Source: Brachypodius melanocephalos
Taxonomy: Eukaryota > Chordata > Aves > Passeriformes > Pycnonotidae
DNA length: 64,000 nucleotides
Direction of reading: 5' to 3'
Assembly (NCBI GenBank): GCA_013398615.1
Contig: VZSR01003807.1
Span: forward strand, 1,261,698-1,325,697
Each line of letters starts with the position of its first letter. The stretch's first letter is position 1. Made by a program: the position numbers and the translations under genes. A model generated the notes under the pieces. It was given only the letters and a program-made list of their open reading frames with translations, was not told where the DNA came from and did not search any database. This document shows positions 51,201 through 62,453 of the stretch, in pieces.

Positions 51201-54200
51201 AAATAGGCGTTTTTCTAATTAACAGATTATGTTTAGCTAAAATTCATTAAACAATCAGACTTTTGCACTTTTAAATTTTGGTATAAGCCCTTAAAAGAGA
51301 CATTAGGCAGGACTTAGCGAGGACACAGCTGTGCATGTCATCTGCTAAAGATTTCATCTCATTCTTTATTCACTATTCATTGTGAACATATTTTTTCCTC
51401 AGTATGCTTTTTTAACATAAAATTGTCTTTTGGACAAACTTTGGAAGGAAACAAACAGGAAGCAAACACTGCTGTATTCACAGAGACCCAAACGATGCCA
51501 GGCAGCTAGCATCTCTTCCCTGTCAAACTTCCAGCAGATCCATCATGGCATGCCCTATTTCCCCACCTTCTCAACTCCTCTCCAAAAGAGTCAGGTTTAG
51601 CAAAAACGGGCAAATACAAAAACCCCCAAAGGATCAAGAGCTTGCCATGCTGGGTCTCTGCCGTAGGGCTGGGTGCCTGGCAGCCATGCTCTCCCCAGCA
51701 TCCAACAACCCCTTCTGCAGGGGAGCACTGGAAGGCCCAAAGCTTGCTGCTGACTTACTCAGTGATGGCCTTCTTCTCAGAGAAGATCCTCAGGCAGAAA
51801 TCTGCCTCCTGGTGTGGCTCAAATGTGGTCGGGATAAGGATGTAATCACCCGGTGGCAGCTTGAATCGGTGGGATACTTCCCTCAAATTGATGTAGGTTT
51901 TGCTCCTGGCCTTGGAGGGGTGGTACCTGAAGAAGTCTTTGCCTAAGTGTCCATCTCTGCCAGGGCTCTAGGAGGGGAAAAGAAGGCAGTGCTGCACTGG
52001 CCAGGGTGTGCTGAAAGCTATACTCACACCTTTCCTAATAAAAGAGCCAAATTCTCTCTGGCACCGTTATTACCCCAGGCTGTAGTCCTGACTCTCATTC
52101 CTACTCTGAAGTGCTTACTGCAATTTAGCTCCCACCTTATGGCAAGGACCCCTTACCACTGCCCTTTCCCACGCAGAAGGCAGTCTCAGAATACTCTGGG
52201 ACACTGTCTTCCTAATTGAACATTCCCTGCCATTGAACACCACCATCCCGGATAGAGCAGTGGCAGAGCATCACAGAGCAGTGACAGCAGATTCACCAAC
52301 CTCAGCCCCACTTGGGACAGGCATTTGTGTGTGATGCGTCTCAGGATGCTCAGAAGAAGCAGTATTCCCTCTCTCTGAGCCAGGCAAGGGGTGACAGAAT
52401 CATGGGGCTGAGGGGTCTGTCCTAGGAACCCATGGCCCCATGGGGACTCCTAAATTCTCCTCTGAGGGGACTCCATCCTCCATGGGTCTTGATGCAGCTG
52501 AGAAGGTTATTTTAAGAGCAAGGGCCTTAAAAGTGGGGCAAGGATACAAACCCAGAGAAAGTTTCAAAAGCCCATAGTGCAGCTCCTGTGCTGTAGCAGC
52601 AAAGGAGTACCTCATAAATAGAGTAGCCAATGGTCAGCATTTCAGCTCCAAGTTTCTTGAGTTTACGGCGATCCTTTTGCATCAGTGCTGCAATGAATGT
52701 GCACTCATCCTGTCCATCATCCTTCTCTGTCAAATGCAGCTTGATCTGGGGATTTGTCCAGAAAGTCTCTGCCAATGTAAAGAACACCAGAGAGTTCATG
52801 ACTCAGAATAATAAACCACCATCACTACTACTACTACAAAAATACCCCCACCAAATCAAAAAAGACAATGAAGCTGAGGTTTCAATCAAAATTAGTTTTT
52901 TCATTAATCGCTCTGCTTCTTTCCACTAAGCTTTGCAAAAAATAACCCAAATCCCAAAGTCCTTCATGGAACTAGGTGTAGGAAAGATTTTAGGCCTGAT
53001 GCCTTATTAAGTTACCATGGTTCAAATGAAGTTGTCAGCTAAAATTTTGTTAAATTACATAGCTACAATGATCCCATCGTGCTCGTGCCAGTCTGCACTA
53101 ACACAGTTTGGATCAATGACACGTCTTCGGAGGCACATAAACATGTTGGCTGAGCTGGGCTTGTTTGACTCATTTTACACTTGCTGCTGCAGTTCAACTG
53201 GCTTATTTGAACCTAGTCCTGCTCATGCAAATATCATTAAGAGGTAAATCAGATCCAATGAACCTGAGAGGAAAAAAAGTAACTCTTTCACCACAAAGTC
53301 TCAAATGGGTCCCTATGAACATTTATCACTTTCTTCATCGCTGGTTTGTTCATTCAGAAAAGCTGATCACAGAAAGGTCTTATCATTAAAGTACAGCACT
53401 CTTAAAGCCCATGGTTTGAGTTTCCTCATTCGTCCCTTTGGCTGGTTCCTGTCAGCTGAACTCTCCTGCACCCACAGCTCTGGCTACAGAGCTTCTCTCT
53501 GAAGAGCTATAGCTGAGGGTGGGTAAAGATTTCAGTGCCTGCTTCTCATTTCCAAACTGGCATGTACTTACCCAGGAAATTTCTACATCCTCCCGCGGTG
53601 GCTCCACGGACCCAGCTGCCCTGGTGGATGGTCACTTCCCATTTGTGGGCTGTGCTGTCTCCCAGGGCATCTGGAGTCAGGTTGCAGATCTCAACTTTGT
53701 CAAAATGCACTTTGAAGTCTTCAAACTTCATCCTGAGCAGGAGACATGGTAAGGAACACGCAGCCACTCATTTCTGTGAGGGATGCCCAGCCGAAATATT
53801 AATCCCCCAGAGCCCCAGGGCCAGATCACCAGCTCATGTGGGGTACTTTTGGTGACCATGGATATATGGCAGCGTGCAGCAAGAGAGCAACTAGCTTTCA
53901 CTCACTGTGGTGTAAAGCACAACCATCCTTTTTGTCTGCATCTCATTCTGACATCTCTTACACCTTTCTTTTATTCATTTACGATTGAGTCTAAGATGAA
54001 ATAGAAGTGACACTGGCACAAAACCTACAGTGGAAAGTTACTTCACTGATACCTGATCCTGGCCTTAATGGCTGCATCTATATTGCCAAATACCCAACCA
54101 AAGGATTGTCTGGCACTTGCAGGAGCTAAGTCTTCATACCAATCATCTGTGTGTTCAACGTAAGGCACAAGGGCAGCACAACCAGTGACTGATGGTGATG

Positions 54201-57200
54201 GATTAGTCAAGCCATGACATGATCACCTGTCTGCACTGCAATTAAAGTAACATTTGGGTCTCTGCTAAGGTTCCTAGGCTCAAGTTGCTCACCCTTCCCT
54301 CCCTTTTGGGTGCCTGGGACCTTGTTCTAGCAAAAATATACACCAAACATGAGAGATAAAGTGTGTTTGACTCGAGAAATGTCTCCAACCTGCCCTTGAA
54401 GGTAGCACAGACACCTTTGCCTGCAAGCTGTGCTGCATACATTTTATGCCCAAGGTGGAGACATGTAAGTGGCAATGGGAATGAGGGAGCAAATGCCACA
54501 ACATGGGCAGTTTTGAGCTGCTAGGCTGGGCTGGTTGAAACTAGCCTGCTCAGCACATAGAGAAGCAGATATGCCAGGAGATTTTATCTAGCGAGTACAA
54601 GGGCAGAAAAATGTCCCTAGTCCCATTGGCCAAGGAGTCAGTTCAGGAGTGAGCAAACAGCCAAGAGAAGGGACAGCCAGAGCCAGACACCACTGGGCAC
54701 TGGGTGCAGCCCTTAGCAAAAGGGAACAGAGCACAGAAGGTGTCTAAGAGACAGCAGCCTGCATGATGTGCACCACAAGGACAGGAGGCACATATACCCT
54801 AACCTGAGGGTAGCCTTGGTAGGCTGAACTTCCCTCTGTGAAAGAGCTGATGCTTTAGGCCCTTGTGAGGGCAGTTTGACATCTTGATATGTTTTCTGCT
54901 CTGAATTGCTGTCTGGAAGAGCCCCCCTCTCTCCCTGGACTATAGAAATAACATGCAGAAATGGATCTCCTCCCTAACACAAGCTTCCATAACTATCCTT
55001 TTCCTCCTGTGGCAGACGCCTAACAACAAAACGGAGTAGCAGGAGAACAAAAGCACTCCAACATGCAAGTTTATTTGTGGCAGTGGCAGATAGGACCCAG
55101 ATAGCCCCCACTGTGCCTCATCCAACACAGCTAGTTTAATTTTTCTTCCTCATAACAAATAGATGTCTGTGGTGGTATTAATTTACACTTGCTATGGGCC
55201 ATTTTACAACTTGGTTTTGGTGTTGAAAGAAACAGCAGGGTTTGCTGTGCTGAGTTCTGCCCTTTCTTGTCAGCTATTCCCAGATATTGCTAGCCCTAGG
55301 CACTGTTAATTCTCACTCTGATGCTCAGGACATAAAGCAGGGGCAGCATAGCAAAGTCTGTCTCTAAATGGCTTGGTTTCCTGGCCACACTATGCAATTT
55401 TGGGCTCTTTGGAAATGTGCTGCAAAGCAGAGGAGGGGATTGCCCATGACAGATTAGATTTGACTTCCAGGAGGTAAAACACCTGTTCTGATTTCGCTAG
55501 AGCTGTTCTGGCTTTGAACTCATGAAGGGAGAAGAAAACTCTGACTCTCTGATCTTAGGAGGGAAGGAACTAGGATAAGTGAGAAGCTGATTGCTTAGCC
55601 AACCACAAGATGCCCCTTTGCACTTATTAGAAGCACCTGGACAAGACCAATCTGAACTGCTAATACATATCCAAAATGTCTTTGGGGTAGTTAATGAGGT
55701 CGAAATGTCCTCAGCACGTCAGGGTGAAGATTTTCTTTAGTTCTCACAAGTCCAAAGAACAAAAGGGTCTAAAAAGGGATTTTTTCCATTAGTTTCACTA
55801 TTCATTTGATGCCTACTAGCACACTTTCACTTCCTTTACATGGTCAGGCTTTAAGTTCTGCCCTGTACTGAGATATTTGCTGGAGTTACTTGGGTTCTGT
55901 GTAAAGTCTTTGTCTCCTTTACACTCACCACATAAGCTACAGCTGTAGCCAGGTCAAAAACAGACAAAAACCCACCAAACCCAAAAGCCAAACAAACACA
56001 AAAGCTTTTTGAAGAAACTGCAAATGCCTTAATGCATTTGCTATGTCTATAGGAAAAGAACTCAAAATATCTTCTGTAAAAATACAGTAACAGAACAGCC
56101 ACTGGATTTACTTCCCTCCAGTTATCAAAATTTGGGAAAAATCATTTTGTGTAACTTAAAGTGCTGCATTGTCTATCTCAAATAACTTCTCAGGCCTGAA
56201 GCTGAACTTTGGTTTAACTTGCAGGCAAAATCTGAAATAGCTCCATTGCATACCTCTTTAGATTTACCTCTGTGTAAAAGAATTGAGCATCTGGCCCTAG
56301 AAAATGTGACCCAATACATTGTCACAGCGTGGTCAATGTGGGGGGGGATCACATGCAAGCCAGACATCTGCTTTATCTGAGATCATGAACTTGAAGAACA
56401 CTTCAAACTTCTAAAGCAATTTCCACCATGTTGGTTTCTTTTTTTCTTCTCATTTCATTTCATTTCATTTCATTTCATTTCATTTCATTTCATATTTCAT
56501 TTCATCTTTTCTTCAAATATCCCACAATTTCACACGTATCTTGGTGCTCTTTTACTTTACATGCAACTAGTAGTATTGCTTCCAGGACTCATTCTCTTCC
56601 AGTGCCTGCCCAGAATGAATCTTGAAGGCATATCATAGCTGATACAGTGCCATACAATGCTCCCTTCTGTATATCCTGCCTTTGTTCATGGGAAGGATTG
56701 AAAGGGTGTTACATTCATAAGAGACATACACTATTTGAAATACCAGTGCCATTAACTAAACTGATTTTTGAGGGCTTTTCTTATTAAAACAGATACAGGC
56801 ACACGTGAAACACAGAAAAGAAAGGCAGCATTCTACCCGCCCTCTCGTAGGCAGAAACCGAGAATTTCATCACTCAAAGGCTTCTCCCTTGTTGCTTGTT
56901 TCGGCCACTTGCACCTTGATCTCTGATCAGAGTCACACACTTTAAAAGCCTGTGGCTTACCAGAACTCTCCATCATCCCGTGCTGCCTGAGACAGGCGTC
57001 TCTGCTCCGATGGGCTGACTGAGCGCCACTCTGCAGAGCTACAGGAAAACAAAACCAAGCTTTACTACAGGGATGTGGCAATTAATTCTCCCTCCCTTCC
57101 TCCCTCCCAGAATGACTGGCTGGACGTAACAGCAGGCTGTTCATCTCTCACATGGGTTTGATTTGTGCAGCTTACACAAACACAGTTGCATTTAAGAGGT

Positions 57201-60200
57201 TTCCTGATCCTGCTGGCACTCGTTTATTATTGTACCAATTAATGCAGCCAAAAGCAGCACCAAGCCAAAGACCCCGAAGCTGCTCCAGAGTGGTCTTAGT
57301 ACAAGTTATTGACGTTGGGACTGGTCTCAGGTGTTTGGGTTGGAGATAATAGGGCTATTGGTAAACCTCAAGGTGTTGATAAGTAAACCCTCTTCTTAAA
57401 TCTGTATTCCATCTGTAGCACCATCTTCTCTTTCACTCTCGTTGCTAATTTAGGGCCAGATTTTTTTTTCAAAATTGAATCAATGGGAACTGAACAGAAT
57501 CCTTCCCCTGCACAGAGAGATTTGGTGGAGTAACTGGGGCCCCAGGTTAAGTCTTTGCCTCCTTCTCACTCACCCCTTCAACTCCAGCTGCAGCATATCA
57601 AAACAGAACAAAAACTGATAAAGATTTTCAGAAAACCTGGAAGTGCACTGCTGTATTTCCAATTTGACATAATAAACTTACAGGGTAGAAGGCACCTTGT
57701 GTTGTGGTTTTTCATTCCAGCAATCACTGCAAAATGCTAACACAGGCTCCTGTACTGACCTGCCAGCCCCTCTGCATCCTGAGCTCCAGAAAGCCTCCCA
57801 AGTGCAGAGTCAGAGCTCTGCTTTGCAGAGACAGCCTTTCTCATGAACAGCATGAACTGCCAGATGCCTGTCCTGATCATAACCTCTCCTCTCTCCATCT
57901 TTTTCAGATTTAAGAACTCATTATACATGTCAATTATCCGTGTTCTTCTTCAAGATAAAGGATCTGGGCTGATGTGGACATATTTAATATACTTCTGAGT
58001 CATGATAAGGACAGGGAAATTTAAAGTAGTCCTACAAATGATTACATGTCCCAGCAATATTAAAAAGCCAGGCAGGCTACGGTTTCTCTCCTCTGCATCT
58101 GTGTAAATAAAAAAAAAAAACTCAGTAGAAAAAGTGAAACAAAAAGGAAACCATGCATATGTACAAAAATATACTGAAAGGTGTGTGGTGGAAAGGAATG
58201 TAATGTTCATTTTTTACTACATATTTTTTAAATTTTGTATTGTTTGCACTTTGTTTACTGTGAATAGTAAACCCTGACTGTTTTTCAGGCCAATCCTGTT
58301 GTGGTTTGGGGTCCTTCCACAACTTTGGCATGGAGAGGGTCTCATTTAATGGCCATATATTAAGATATTACTCCTGATGTGTTTAGAAAGCCCAAACAAT
58401 GAACATAGAGAGATATAAGCTATTCAGAGGGGGTAATACACTCTCAGTTTCAGCTTATCTGTAGTAGGACAAAGTATGGTTGTTGTGTTACAAGTACTAC
58501 AGCAACAGGCTTGTAAATATTTAACAAAAATATCACTCTAAATAAATTCCAAAATAACATTTAAAATTCATTAATCTCATTTATATTAAGGCTAATGATT
58601 TCTGCTAATGTTAGGTTTTGGGGGCTAAACAGCCTGGCCAGTATCCCTGCATTGCGCTGCTTTGAATGTGCTGAGGGGGAGATGCTGTCGGGCAGTAATC
58701 CTGTTAGGCACGTGCAAACCCTTGGTTTAATTTCCCATGGAGCAGCTGAGGCTGCAGGAAGCCAGCTGTGGAGCAGAAGCTGGGATTTGTCCTTTGCAAG
58801 GCCAGTGTGTAAGGGAGGGTGCACCCACTTGTCACTCCAAGGGCCGTTCCACTCCACCTGTCCCCACGGGTTCCTTATCCTGATGAGCTTCACTTGCTGG
58901 CCCCTATAGCTCACCTGGGGAAGAAGGAAATAGAAAAAATATCGAGTGCCAGGATCTAGGGAGCAAGGCTTCTCCAGTGGGCAAGGCTGGTGTCAATGGC
59001 TGGGCAAAAGGTGCAGTGCCACAGGAGAAGTGGGAGGGAAAGCTGGATGGGAATTTGGATAACTTCCCCCATCACCTGGGGCTGAGGGAACACTCCCTTA
59101 TCTTTTCCCCAGGTGTCTCCTTGCCCCATGCAGCTGCACATACCTCCTCAATGCCAGTCACAGAGTAGGCATGGCCTTTCACAAGGCCAGACGGGGTTCG
59201 GGCTTCTGACTCAGCAGCACTAGTGGTCTGGAATAGGGGAAAAAATGTGCATGAACCTCTCTCTTCAGAGTGAGATGTCAAGTGGTGCCACCTGGTCCCT
59301 TCCAAGCACCAGGCTAACCGGTGGCTAAGCCATACTACAAACAGGGAACTTGTCTTTCTGCTCAAACATGGTGCAGTGGTCTCCTTTGGGAAAAAAAATA
59401 TGGGGGGTCTTAAACACTGTTCACTCAGAGCAAAAATGAGGTGGTTCCACAGTGGAATTCCTGCTCTGCCCCTGTGATTTCATTTCAGCACCATATACAT
59501 TTCCAGGATCTCAGTCTTAACTCTCAGACTCTCAGAGATCAGGTGTTCACATGGTCTCATTCCTTGTAGAAAGGCTTTGATGGACAGTGATGGTGGTGAA
59601 GGGTTCCATCAGCCAGCTGAGTATCACACCGCCTAGCTCAATAAAAATTTAACTACTCTTCGCAAGCAGCAAACTTCATCAGGAGAAAAAGTGAAACTCA
59701 AACCAGAAAACATCGAACCCCAAAGCTGAGGGCACCAAGAAATTGAGACCCCATTTCTTACTTACATCAATAGAACAGCCCACCATTGAGCATCTTTTCA
59801 GGGCTTTTTCTAGGATTTCATAGAAATTGTCAGGAGCTGCCTTAACATCATACATTTCTCCTATGCCCCCAGTGAAATCCTCCATGGCCTCTATCGTACT
59901 GCCACCCTTCAGAGACTCGTAGCTGCCATTCAACCTGGAAAACACATGCTGACTGTGAGAACTGCTTTCAAGATATCCACGTTTGGGGGCTTTCTCACAC
60001 ATGTGTCAAATTGCAGCAATAATACTGAAGTCAACACATACTCCAGAGAGTACCCAAGCAGTAGGATCGGGGTCATTCTGCTTCCCTTTTTAGTTGTATT
60101 TTTAATTCATCCATTTCTCCCTATCTTTAAAGCCTGGGGGTGTTCTTTCTTTAGTGCCAGTAGTCAGGCTGGCAAGGGCAGCAGCAAATGCTAAGTGCTA

Positions 60201-61627
60201 AATGCTCACTAGAATTGTGAATACCATATGAACAAACTGTGAATAATGTATGTACAAGTAGCAAATTATGTATGTGCAGTGGGACTTACTTGGCATAGGC
60301 TTTCTCTAGTAAGGCACTCCAAAATTCATTGAGTTCAGCTGAGTGCAAGAACACCAGGCGGCCCTTGAAGGTGGGTAATCGATCATCAATCACAACATCC
60401 AGCCACTCGTTGTGCTGCCAGAACTGTTTAGAAAGCATGGAGCATGAGTTTGCTGACAGCACAGCATTTCCTGAGAGCAGGATTCTGGTGTCCCAGCATC
60501 TCTAATTGTAAATTGGTGACAATCATAAGCTTGATTAGAAGACATGTAAATCGTCAGTTCCTGCTCTGCCATGCCAGGCTGCTCTCTGGGAAGGGTGATC
60601 TGTCCTAAGGAAACACCAAGACTAAATGTGTAGACCTGTACTGTAGTTCCTTGTCTGGATAATGTCACTCATGTAGCTACACAAGTGTTCACCACATAAT
60701 TCAAGACTCCTGTAGGACACACGTGAGTTACAGACCCCAGTTCAACTCCTTTAAGGACTTATATCCTAAGTGAGGTCTGTGTGCCCAGGAAAATGTGAAA
60801 TCATTTCTAAAGCCATTTATCTGTTCACAAAACAGGAAGGGCTGTGTTTGTGCCTGTGTGATGCTCGTGTAACCCTCTAGTTTGTTTCTCAAAACATGAA
60901 CAACAGTGTAAGCTCAGCAATCCTACTTTTTTCAGTGTCTCCTCTGCAGTACCTGGCAACCTCACTGCAAAATAGACCATGAAATGTAACGACAGAGACG
61001 TGTTCATTCTGTGATAGATGTTCACCTTACCTGGAAGTGAAATATTCCAACATAATCTGGCCCAAAATTTTGATCCAGTGGCACCACTCTTGCTAGTGTT
61101 TTTTCATTCAGTGTGAGAGAAGCTATGGCTGCCAATAGCCAGCAGTCACCTGTGGATGGGGAAGGGGAAAAGAGGAGGAAAAAAAAGGCCAGAGGAGATG
61201 TTGTGACAGTTCCCCTGAAATCCAAAGGACAGTCTGTGTGTCCCCAGAGAGGATGTCCCTGCCTGGCCAGGGCAGACTGCTTCAGCCTGGAGGCGCTGGT
61301 AGACAAAAGACTGCCTTGGGCTCACAGTACCCTCGAGTGAAAATCCTTCCATGATCCTGAATCCCACTGCACCAAGATGGTCCCTGGCATGGATGGGAGG
61401 GAGCTATCCAAGAGGTAGCTGTGGGCCTGGGCAGGACCTCCAGCTCCACTGTTCCCAGCAGTTCAGGAAGGACAACATCCCTTCCTGTGTGAGGACACTG
61501 CTGCTGCTCCTCACGGTGTGTGGACATGAACACATCCACCCAGGGGGAATCACTCACCAAGATCCCCTTGACAAATGTCAGTTCTGGTGGCTCCTCCAAG
61601 GATAAACTTGGGGTCTTTGACAATTTC
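42186..61627 (-). CDS. CAPN9: Calpain-9, calcium-dependent cysteine protease (exons 2-20)
   Basis: Whole-gene entry; nineteen exons are listed separately. Their lengths sum to 1860 bases and join in frame into 619 codons plus stop, corresponding to human CAPN9 (690 residues as I recall) without its first roughly 71 residues. Domain order is PC1 with the catalytic Cys (QGDLGDCWLL), PC2 with the catalytic His (KGHAYSVTG) and Asn (RNPWGQVEW), the C2-like domain (exons 9-12), and the penta-EF domain (exons 13-20). All active-site residues are intact and all introns are GT-AG. Calpain-9 is a cytosolic protease of the digestive tract that works with CAPN8 in gastric mucosa and pairs with the small subunit CAPNS1; this is family knowledge. 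Exon 1 is not in the window. The neighbour and orientation match human 1q42.2, which favours CAPN9 over other calpains. Confidence 0.95.
42982..43040 (-). CDS. CAPN9: CAPN9 exon 19 (59 bp)
   Basis: Encodes VFQALSAKNKEFINLNIGE after completing an Arg codon; acceptor TTTCAG, donor GTATGA. Length and phase are those of the last but one exon in conventional calpains. Confidence 0.95.
44070..44186 (-). CDS. CAPN9: CAPN9 exon 18 (117 bp)
   Basis: Encodes YQLNNYLLQLIVLRYSDEQ through FLNCLIRLENAS, the fourth EF-hand region. Donor GTGAGT is strong. The acceptor GGGAAG is weak, with A rather than C/T before AG and a poor pyrimidine tract, but length and phase fix it. Confidence 0.95.
44819..44897 (-). 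CDS. CAPN9: CAPN9 exon 17 (79 bp), EF-hand 3
   Basis: Encodes SIFLQFDSDKSGSMSSYELR. The loop D-S-D-K-S-G-S-M-S-S-Y-E has the canonical calcium ligands at positions 1, 3, 5 and 12. Acceptor AACAG, donor GTAAGA. Confidence 0.96.
46281..46349 (-). CDS. CAPN9: CAPN9 exon 16 (69 bp), EF-hand 2
   Basis: Encodes TSGNGKLEFSEFKVFWEK to the Ile codon at the donor GTAGGT. With the Asp that ends exon 15 it forms a canonical loop D-T-S-G-N-G-K-L-E-F-S-E. Confidence 0.95.
48683..48747 (-). CDS. CAPN9: CAPN9 exon 15 (65 bp)
   Basis: Encodes RNIKFKNLSLISCRNIISLMD after a shared Thr codon, close to human KDIKFKKLSLISCKNIISLMD. Acceptor TTTTTCAG, donor GTATCC (weak after position 4). Not visible as an isolated frame; found by similarity and confirmed by length and phase. 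Confidence 0.94.
49323..49380 (-). CDS. CAPN9: CAPN9 exon 14 (58 bp), EF-hand 1
   Basis: Encodes DMEISAEELEYVLNTVLKK plus one base; acceptor TGTGCAG, donor GTAAGT directly after an A-run. 58 bp is the standard length of this calpain exon. Confidence 0.96.
49898..49978 (-). CDS. CAPN9: CAPN9 exon 13 (81 bp), linker and start of penta-EF domain
   Basis: Encodes PLHPTPAPRETEEEKQFRA through FEQISGK. The Pro-rich linker and EEE block correspond to human PPKPTPPDQETEEE. The last two residues are Gly-Lys where human has Gly-Glu. Confidence 0.95.
51070..51106 (-). CDS. CAPN9: CAPN9 exon 12 (37 bp)
   Basis: Completes a Glu codon and then encodes DLDENVAIDLPE, matching human DMDGNVDIDLPE. Acceptor TCTCCAG, donor GTAAGT. 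A tiny exon linking the C2-like and penta-EF domains. Confidence 0.95.
51759..51967 (-). CDS. CAPN9: CAPN9 exon 11 (209 bp), C2-like domain
   Basis: Encodes SPGRDGHLGKDFFRYHPSKA, then INLREVSHRFKLPPGDYIL and FCLRIFSEKKAIT. Acceptor CTCCTAG keeps the frame of exon 10; a second AG eight bases downstream would break it. Donor GTAAGT. Confidence 0.95.
52611..52768 (-). CDS. CAPN9: CAPN9 exon 10 (158 bp), C2-like domain
   Basis: Encodes TFWTNPQIKLHLTEKDDGQD, then FIAALMQKDRRKLKKLG and LTIGYSIYE. Acceptor TTGGCAG; donor GTACTC is a weak match but is the only one that fits the frame. Confidence 0.95.
53572..53732 (-). CDS. CAPN9: CAPN9 exon 9 (161 bp)
   Basis: Encodes MKFEDFKVHFDKVEICNLTP, then HKWEVTIHQGSWVRGATAGG and CRNFL. 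It spans the end of PC2 and the start of the C2-like domain. Acceptor GCTCAG, donor GTAAGT. Confidence 0.96.
53733..56960 (-). other. CAPN9 intron 8
   Basis: The longest complete intron of the gene here, about 3.2 kb. It contains the CATTT array at 56451-56504; nothing else was recognised. Confidence 0.8.
56451..56504 (+). repeat. (CATTT)n microsatellite
   Basis: Eight perfect pentamers, then two slightly altered ones, in CAPN9 intron 8. Gives an artefactual SFHFI-type frame. Confidence 0.95.
56961..57038 (-). CDS. CAPN9: CAPN9 exon 8 (78 bp)
   Basis: Completes an Asn codon and encodes SAEWRSVSPSEQRRLSQAAR, then DDGEFW across the donor GTAAGC. The conserved DDGEFW motif of PC2 is intact. 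Where human has ALDDGEFW this gene has ARDDGEFW. Confidence 0.95.
58829..58914 (-). CDS. CAPN9: CAPN9 exon 7 (86 bp), catalytic Asn
   Basis: Encodes VSYRGQQVKLIRIRNPWGQV then EWNGPWSD. The Asn of RNPWG is the third catalytic residue. Acceptor CCCCAG, donor GTGGGT. Confidence 0.97.
59144..59227 (-). CDS. CAPN9: CAPN9 exon 6 (84 bp), catalytic His
   Basis: Encodes TTSAAESEARTPSGLVKGHA then YSVTGIEE. The His of KGHAYSVTG is the catalytic base. Acceptor TTCCAG, donor GTATGT. Confidence 0.97.
59766..59934 (-). CDS. CAPN9: CAPN9 exon 5 (169 bp), PC1/PC2 junction
   Basis: Encodes LNGSYESLKGGSTIEAMEDF, then NFYEILEKALKRCSMVGCSI and Asp. 169 bp is the standard length of this calpain exon. Acceptor TTCCAG, donor GTAAGT. 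Confidence 0.97.
60290..60423 (-). CDS. CAPN9: CAPN9 exon 4 (134 bp)
   Basis: Encodes FWQHNEWLDVVIDDRLPTFK, then LVFLHSAELNEFWSALLEKA. The VIDDRLP block is a calpain PC1 signature. Acceptor AAACAG, donor GTAAGT. Confidence 0.97.
61031..61149 (-). CDS. CAPN9: CAPN9 exon 3 (119 bp), catalytic Cys
   Basis: Encodes DCWLLAAIASLTLNEKTLAR then FGPDYVGIFHFQ. The Cys of GDCWLL is the nucleophile. Acceptor ATCCACAG, donor GTAAGG. 119 bp is the usual length of calpain exon 3. Confidence 0.98.
61558..61627 (-). CDS. CAPN9: CAPN9 exon 2 (70 bp)
   Basis: Encodes EIVKDPKFILGGATRTDICQ then GDL and the first base of the Gly before the catalytic Cys. Acceptor TTGCAG, donor GTGAGT. It starts in phase 0. Confidence 0.97.
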
Positions 61628-62292
61628 CTGCAACAGTGAGAGAGAGAAATTACTTAGAATGTGCCAGGAAAATGTCACCATCACTCTGAACCAGACTCAC
61701 AGCAGTGCTTGACAAGCCCTGTGTGCCACGAGAGCTGCATTATCCTGCAGCAGTGTTGCCACCATAAAGAGCAAGGTGGGGAATCCTTGCTAATTAATTG
61801 CAGTGTAGAGCAATTAAATAACGAACTATCCTCATTTTTTTCATAAGTAGTTGGCTGTTAATGAAAGGCTGGCAATCTTTGTTCATCTGTAGGCAATTGT
61901 TAAAATATCATAGCATAAATTCATTGAGAAGATTGATGTCAGTTTGCAGCCCCTGTTAACAGGGCTGTTTGCTTGCTTTCCTTCAATGGCTGAAAAAAAA
62001 ATGGCAATTTACTTTTAACTGAACTAGTAAGCCTTTTATTTACTTGCATGTAATACCTGGAATATACAGGTCTGACAACCATGAGCAATTTCCTCCTCAA
62101 AAAAGCAAACTACAAAGACAGTTTCAGTCCTGTTAATTTTTAGGAGGAGCTAACACTACCTGCCCCATGTGGTCATAGGGAATGGTGGCATTACAGCAAT
62201 TCTTGAGCATTCATAAGACTAGTTTAGTTCAATTACTAGTACCATGGCTGGATAGAAAAATTACAATGATAAATCAATAAATTTATCAGGAA

Positions 62293-62453
62293 CTCTCCTC
62301 TCCTCTCCTCTCCTCTCCTCTCCTCTCCTCTCCTCTCCTCTCCTCTCCTCTCCTCTCCTCTCCTCTCCTCTCCTCTCCTCTCCTCTCCTCTCCTCTCCTC
62401 TCCTCTCCTCTCCTCTCCTCTCCTCTCCTCTCCTCTCCTCTCCTCTCCTCTCC
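62293..62453 (+). repeat. (CTCTC)n / (GGAGA)n minisatellite-like array, about 32 units
   Basis: 161 bases of pure pyrimidine on the + strand in a strict 5-bp period with no interruption. On the - strand it is pure purine and creates a false RGEERRGEE frame. Confidence 0.98.

Noticed and set aside
56428..56625. Ser-Phe-His repeat frame
   Set aside because: It is the translation of the CATTT microsatellite in CAPN9 intron 8.
58561..58640. SLNINEINEF, similar to the CAPN9 C-terminal LNINEF
   Set aside because: It lies between exons 7 and 8 without splice signals; the true exons 19 and 20 are at 42982-43040 and 42186-42212.
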